Assembly: GCA_964602445.1 (NCBI GenBank)
Contig: CAZRQV010000039.1
Location: 1-16,868 of the forward strand
Reading direction: 5' to 3'
DNA from: HGM12587 sp964602445
Lineage (GTDB): Bacteria > Bacillota > Clostridia > Lachnospirales > Lachnospiraceae
DNA: 16,868 nucleotides
Shown here: piece after piece, positions 14,901 through 16,868 of the stretch
Numbering within the stretch: position 1 is the stretch's first letter
Layout: every line of letters starts with the position of its first letter
The notes under the pieces: model-generated
What the model was told of the DNA's origin: nothing
Database searches by the model: none
What the model saw: only the letters and a program-made list of their open reading frames with translations
Made by a program: the position numbers and the translations under genes

Positions 14901-16868
14901 GGACAACCGTTGGCTCTAAAGATAATTGTGATTTCTTAAGCGATAATTTTAAACTTGCAATCGCAAGTCAGGGAACCACAGAAGGAACCATGACTTATTC
15001 AGATGTAACTGTAAATGATCAGAAAATCGCATTGGTAGAAGAGGCGCAGAAGCCGGCAGCTGCAAATGTGAAAGCGGTTTATGATAAATCTGAAAATCGT
15101 TTGACAGCATCCGCAGAAAATGCAGATACCATGATCGTTAAATGGGCAGTTTCTGAGAAAGAAAACGGAAACTATTCCGTAATTAGTACATTAGAAGGTG
15201 CTTCGGTAACTACAACAGAAGCAATGAAAGGAAAATACGTAAAAGCAGCGGTAATTCCGATGACCAATGATGGAAGAACCGGAGATATCGTATGGTCAAA
15301 TGCGGTTCTGGTAACAGGTGCAGGATCCGGAACATCCGGAGCTTTAAAATCAGCAAATGCAGCACTTGCATCCGCTTCCCTTACAGGAATTGGAGAAGGA
15401 GAAATCTTCTCTTATGTAAAGGGAACAAATTTCTATCAGACAACTGCCGGAGTAGATGATCGTGAAATCACCTATTCTTTTGCAGCAGAAGATAAGAATG
15501 CATCTGTAAAAGTGATCATAAATGATCAGGAAGTTGAGGGAACGGAAGGAACAGCCACCCTTCATAATGCACGAAATCTGATTGAAGTTCTGGTAACAGC
15601 AGAAGATGGAGTAACATTTGGTTACTATCGATTTACAATCAGTCGTACGGGCGACAGCAATGCAGCACTGAAAGAATTAAAGGTTGGAAATCAAACATTA
15701 ACACTGACCGAAGGAACTTATGACTATTCTTATGTACTTGAAAAAGATACAGAAAAAGTAAAAGTTTCTGCAACAGCAGAAAGTGAAACAGCAGTTGTTT
15801 CTATTTTCAACGAAAATGTAAAAGCAGCATCAGATGTACAGATGGCAAGCGGTAATGTTGCACTTCATGAAAGAACCAATGAAGTGGTCGTAAAAGTAGA
15901 AACGGAAACCAGTGCAGAACCGGCTTACTATCATCTGAAACTGAAAGTACCGGATGCTTCCAATGCAAATATGGAAAGCATCGGATTCGATGAAAAAGTA
16001 ACGATAAAAGAAGAATTTTCTGCATCAAAACTGAATTACACAGTCAATACGGCTCTTACAACAGTTACATTCCATGCAACGGCAGAAGAAACCAGTGCAC
16101 AGCTGCAGGTAATCCGTGGCAAAAAAGTGATTGGAGAGGGTACGGGAAATGTAACGGCAGTAATCGATCAGATCGTTGACGGAGAAAAGATCAAAGTTAA
16201 GGTAATTTCACCGGATAAAACAGAAAAAGTTTATACACTGACCATTGCAATCGTATTACTTCCAACAGATGACAGCAGAGATATTCCGGTAGAAAATCTG
16301 ACAGCTATTTCTGACAGCCAGTATTTACCTGGAACATCAAATGAAGGTCCGGATGATTTTATTCTGGATCAGAATGAAGGAACACACTGGCATACCAACT
16401 GGGCGACTTCAGAAGCACAGGATGTAGCAAAACGCTGGATCGGTGTAAGTTTAAAAGAAGCAGCAGAAGTTGATGGTATCCGTTATCTTCCAAGAACAGG
16501 AAACAGCAAAAACGGTGCAGTTACGGAATATAAAGTTCAGTATCGTGAATCTGATGACGGGGAATGGCTGGATATTGAAGGTGCAGCAGGAAACTGGAGC
16601 AAAGATGACCAAAGCTGGAAACTGATCACATTTGATGCAGTGACGGTAAAACAGATCCGTGTCATTGGTGTTCATACTTATGCAGACAGCGGAAATGATG
16701 CACATATGAGTACTGCAGAATTCCGTGTCGTGAAAGCACAGGAAAAATCAGAAGTACCGACAGAAAAAGAAAACGAGGTAATCAGACTTTCCGGTACAGA
16801 CAGATATCAGACCGGTATGGCAGTTGCAGAAGAATTAAAAGCAGTGCTCGGAGTAGAAAAATTCGAAA
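11939..16868 (+). CDS. Secreted GH110-family alpha-1,3-galactosidase, multidomain, wall-bound (3' end outside window)
   Basis: At least 1643 residues, open at the window end. Signal peptide: KKRKR, a hydrophobic core and AAAA before Glu34. The GH110 right-handed beta-helix (about 37-660) has TDYGVYPDSG, FPEGRYDI, RPTVRDHAGTFFWKCKDL, SYADFVQMSGCKG and PHDDPINIHGT (His355-Thr364), the family's conserved acidic active-site region. GH110 enzymes are inverting exo-alpha-1,3-galactosidases that remove the Gal of blood group B; some also cut linear alpha-Gal. Then: two BIG2-like Ig domains (about 660-740 and 745-832), a DUF1349/concanavalin-like domain (about 838-1035), an Ig-like domain (about 1040-1122), three cadherin-like beta-sandwiches (about 1130-1238, 1241-1338 and 1342-1441), an F5/8C domain (about 1446-1598) and the start of a CWB2 repeat (Arg1616 on). 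By analogy with the neighbour, about 270 more residues of CWB2 are expected. The accessory domain borders are approximate; the GH110 call is firmer than the accessory calls. Confidence 0.85.
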   Translation, partial: MKKRKRILSLVLAACLAFSGIVPGIGGQEAAAAEEKTTVIDVTDYGVYPDSGQDCAEGIQEAVQAAKEASETGADVTISFPEGRYDIYPDKAVERELYISNTVGADQGYKNKKIGIFLEDMDHVTVDGNDSLFMFHGKMMTFAAIDCEDVEFKNFKVDFQVPTVIDVTVERTEGNTAVLYIPECYQYQITGNNVTWLSDVSPYTGEYYWTASNLSHVQRFDTVTGLKPSIVTGIPALQNVASIEDLGNHRLKITYTSKPNTVTTGMCFEARPTVRDHAGTFFWKCKDLKLTSLDIQFLHGFGMVGQHSENITLDDVDFQTPAETGRASASYADFVQMSGCKGEINITNCTFVNPHDDPINIHGTFNKIVEISSDRKTITVQYMHNETAGFPNFFEGDEIEIMTAGNMITVEDSVRKVVKVDGPDGMGGSMGDGTGSLTRIRLTLNEAVPAGVAVNSHVVENITYTPTVNITNCVFKEITTRGILVTTRQPILIENNIFDGTRMASIYISNDAQGWYESGPVRDVTIRGNVFMRGKAQAIWIEPTNPTVSTEKTVHSNITIEDNLFFMENQKVLDAKSVKDLTFKNNTIYRQDPINGNGSLSLSVKNGTSANLKISETAELKVSGSGNTLSNRLYNFNGCKNVVIENNTYDGGLNVGSSLSNMSASDVTVKEDLMKVSADNMTAANGTVSYESSNEKVVKVSASGVVTAVGAGSAEVTAFMTVGGRKFPTNAVAFTVEGKTEGNLPTGIEITAKGNAENLSVGDTLEFAAEQTWSEEAGDAEVTWKVTDAQTGAETEKAEISDNGTLTAVKTGAVVVTATTVNGLEASKLVSIWQGGKTIASDITVEYPSGSDKYRASSTVEGGLELDFTNQGLFNSQSPSNVLVKPLPAETDRENLTVIFLLTGATPNRTWADAGIYLYDDADNYVALQKKHRDGTTSAVALVREQNASGSEAEYNSWANVAINPIWLKLEKTGAKVTAYFSEDKTTWTTVGSKDNCDFLSDNFKLAIASQGTTEGTMTYSDVTVNDQKIALVEEAQKPAAANVKAVYDKSENRLTASAENADTMIVKWAVSEKENGNYSVISTLEGASVTTTEAMKGKYVKAAVIPMTNDGRTGDIVWSNAVLVTGAGSGTSGALKSANAALASASLTGIGEGEIFSYVKGTNFYQTTAGVDDREITYSFAAEDKNASVKVIINDQEVEGTEGTATLHNARNLIEVLVTAEDGVTFGYYRFTISRTGDSNAALKELKVGNQTLTLTEGTYDYSYVLEKDTEKVKVSATAESETAVVSIFNENVKAASDVQMASGNVALHERTNEVVVKVETETSAEPAYYHLKLKVPDASNANMESIGFDEKVTIKEEFSASKLNYTVNTALTTVTFHATAEETSAQLQVIRGKKVIGEGTGNVTAVIDQIVDGEKIKVKVISPDKTEKVYTLTIAIVLLPTDDSRDIPVENLTAISDSQYLPGTSNEGPDDFILDQNEGTHWHTNWATSEAQDVAKRWIGVSLKEAAEVDGIRYLPRTGNSKNGAVTEYKVQYRESDDGEWLDIEGAAGNWSKDDQSWKLITFDAVTVKQIRVIGVHTYADSGNDAHMSTAEFRVVKAQEKSEVPTEKENEVIRLSGTDRYQTGMAVAEELKAVLGVEKFE
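16784..16868 (+). repeat. Direct repeat, copy B (CWB2 coding block, cut by window end)
   Basis: Matches 10601-10685 at 82 of 85 bases. It encodes RLSGTDRYQTGMAVAEELKA and on, against RLSGTDRYQTGIAVAEELKA in copy A. A further identical 15-base block precedes each copy (16751-16765 and 10571-10585), separated from it by a short divergent spacer of 18 against 15 bases. Confidence 0.95.

Overview
The window looks like a chromosomal segment of a Gram-positive, spore-forming gut anaerobe of the Clostridia, most likely a mucin-degrading Lachnospiraceae (Ruminococcus torques / Mediterraneibacter-like). Reasons: sporulation genes (gpr, spoIIP), strong AGGAGG-type ribosome binding sites, moderate-to-low GC, the holA-rpsT-gpr-spoIIP-lepA order known from Firmicutes, and very large secreted glycosidases carrying F5/8-type C and cell-wall-binding-repeat-2 (CWB2) modules. 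The species is inference.

Positions 1-5750 are a conserved housekeeping and sporulation block. holA (DNA polymerase III delta) runs rightward and converges on rpsT (ribosomal protein S20, minus strand); each has its own hairpin terminator in the gap. rpsT has a near-consensus promoter on the minus strand. gpr (germination protease) and spoIIP (forespore-engulfment peptidoglycan hydrolase) follow closely and probably form an operon. lepA (elongation factor 4) comes next and ends in a clear intrinsic terminator.

Positions 5750-16868 are accessory in character. Two giant secreted multidomain enzymes lie in tandem. The first (1858 residues) has a GH36/clan GH-D-like catalytic module with two tandem CBM32-like domains nested inside its N-terminal beta-sandwich, followed by Ig-like, LamG-like and F5/8C domains and three CWB2 repeats. 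The second (at least 1643 residues, cut by the window end) has an N-terminal GH110 beta-helix module (alpha-1,3-galactosidase family, blood-group-B type), then Ig-like domains, a concanavalin-like domain, cadherin-like beta-sandwiches, an F5/8C domain and the start of a CWB2 repeat nearly identical in DNA to the first repeat of its neighbour. Each gene has its own candidate promoter, and a long composite hairpin separates them.

Working model (inference): the two enzymes are exported and held on the cell wall by CWB2 modules, where they trim terminal alpha-linked GalNAc/Gal (A-type and B-type histo-blood-group caps) from host mucin glycans. The GH110 assignment is fairly secure; the exact substrate of the GH36-like enzyme (alpha-Gal, alpha-GalNAc or alpha-GalN) cannot be decided from sequence alone. 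I found no rRNA, tRNA, CRISPR array, transposase or phage gene.
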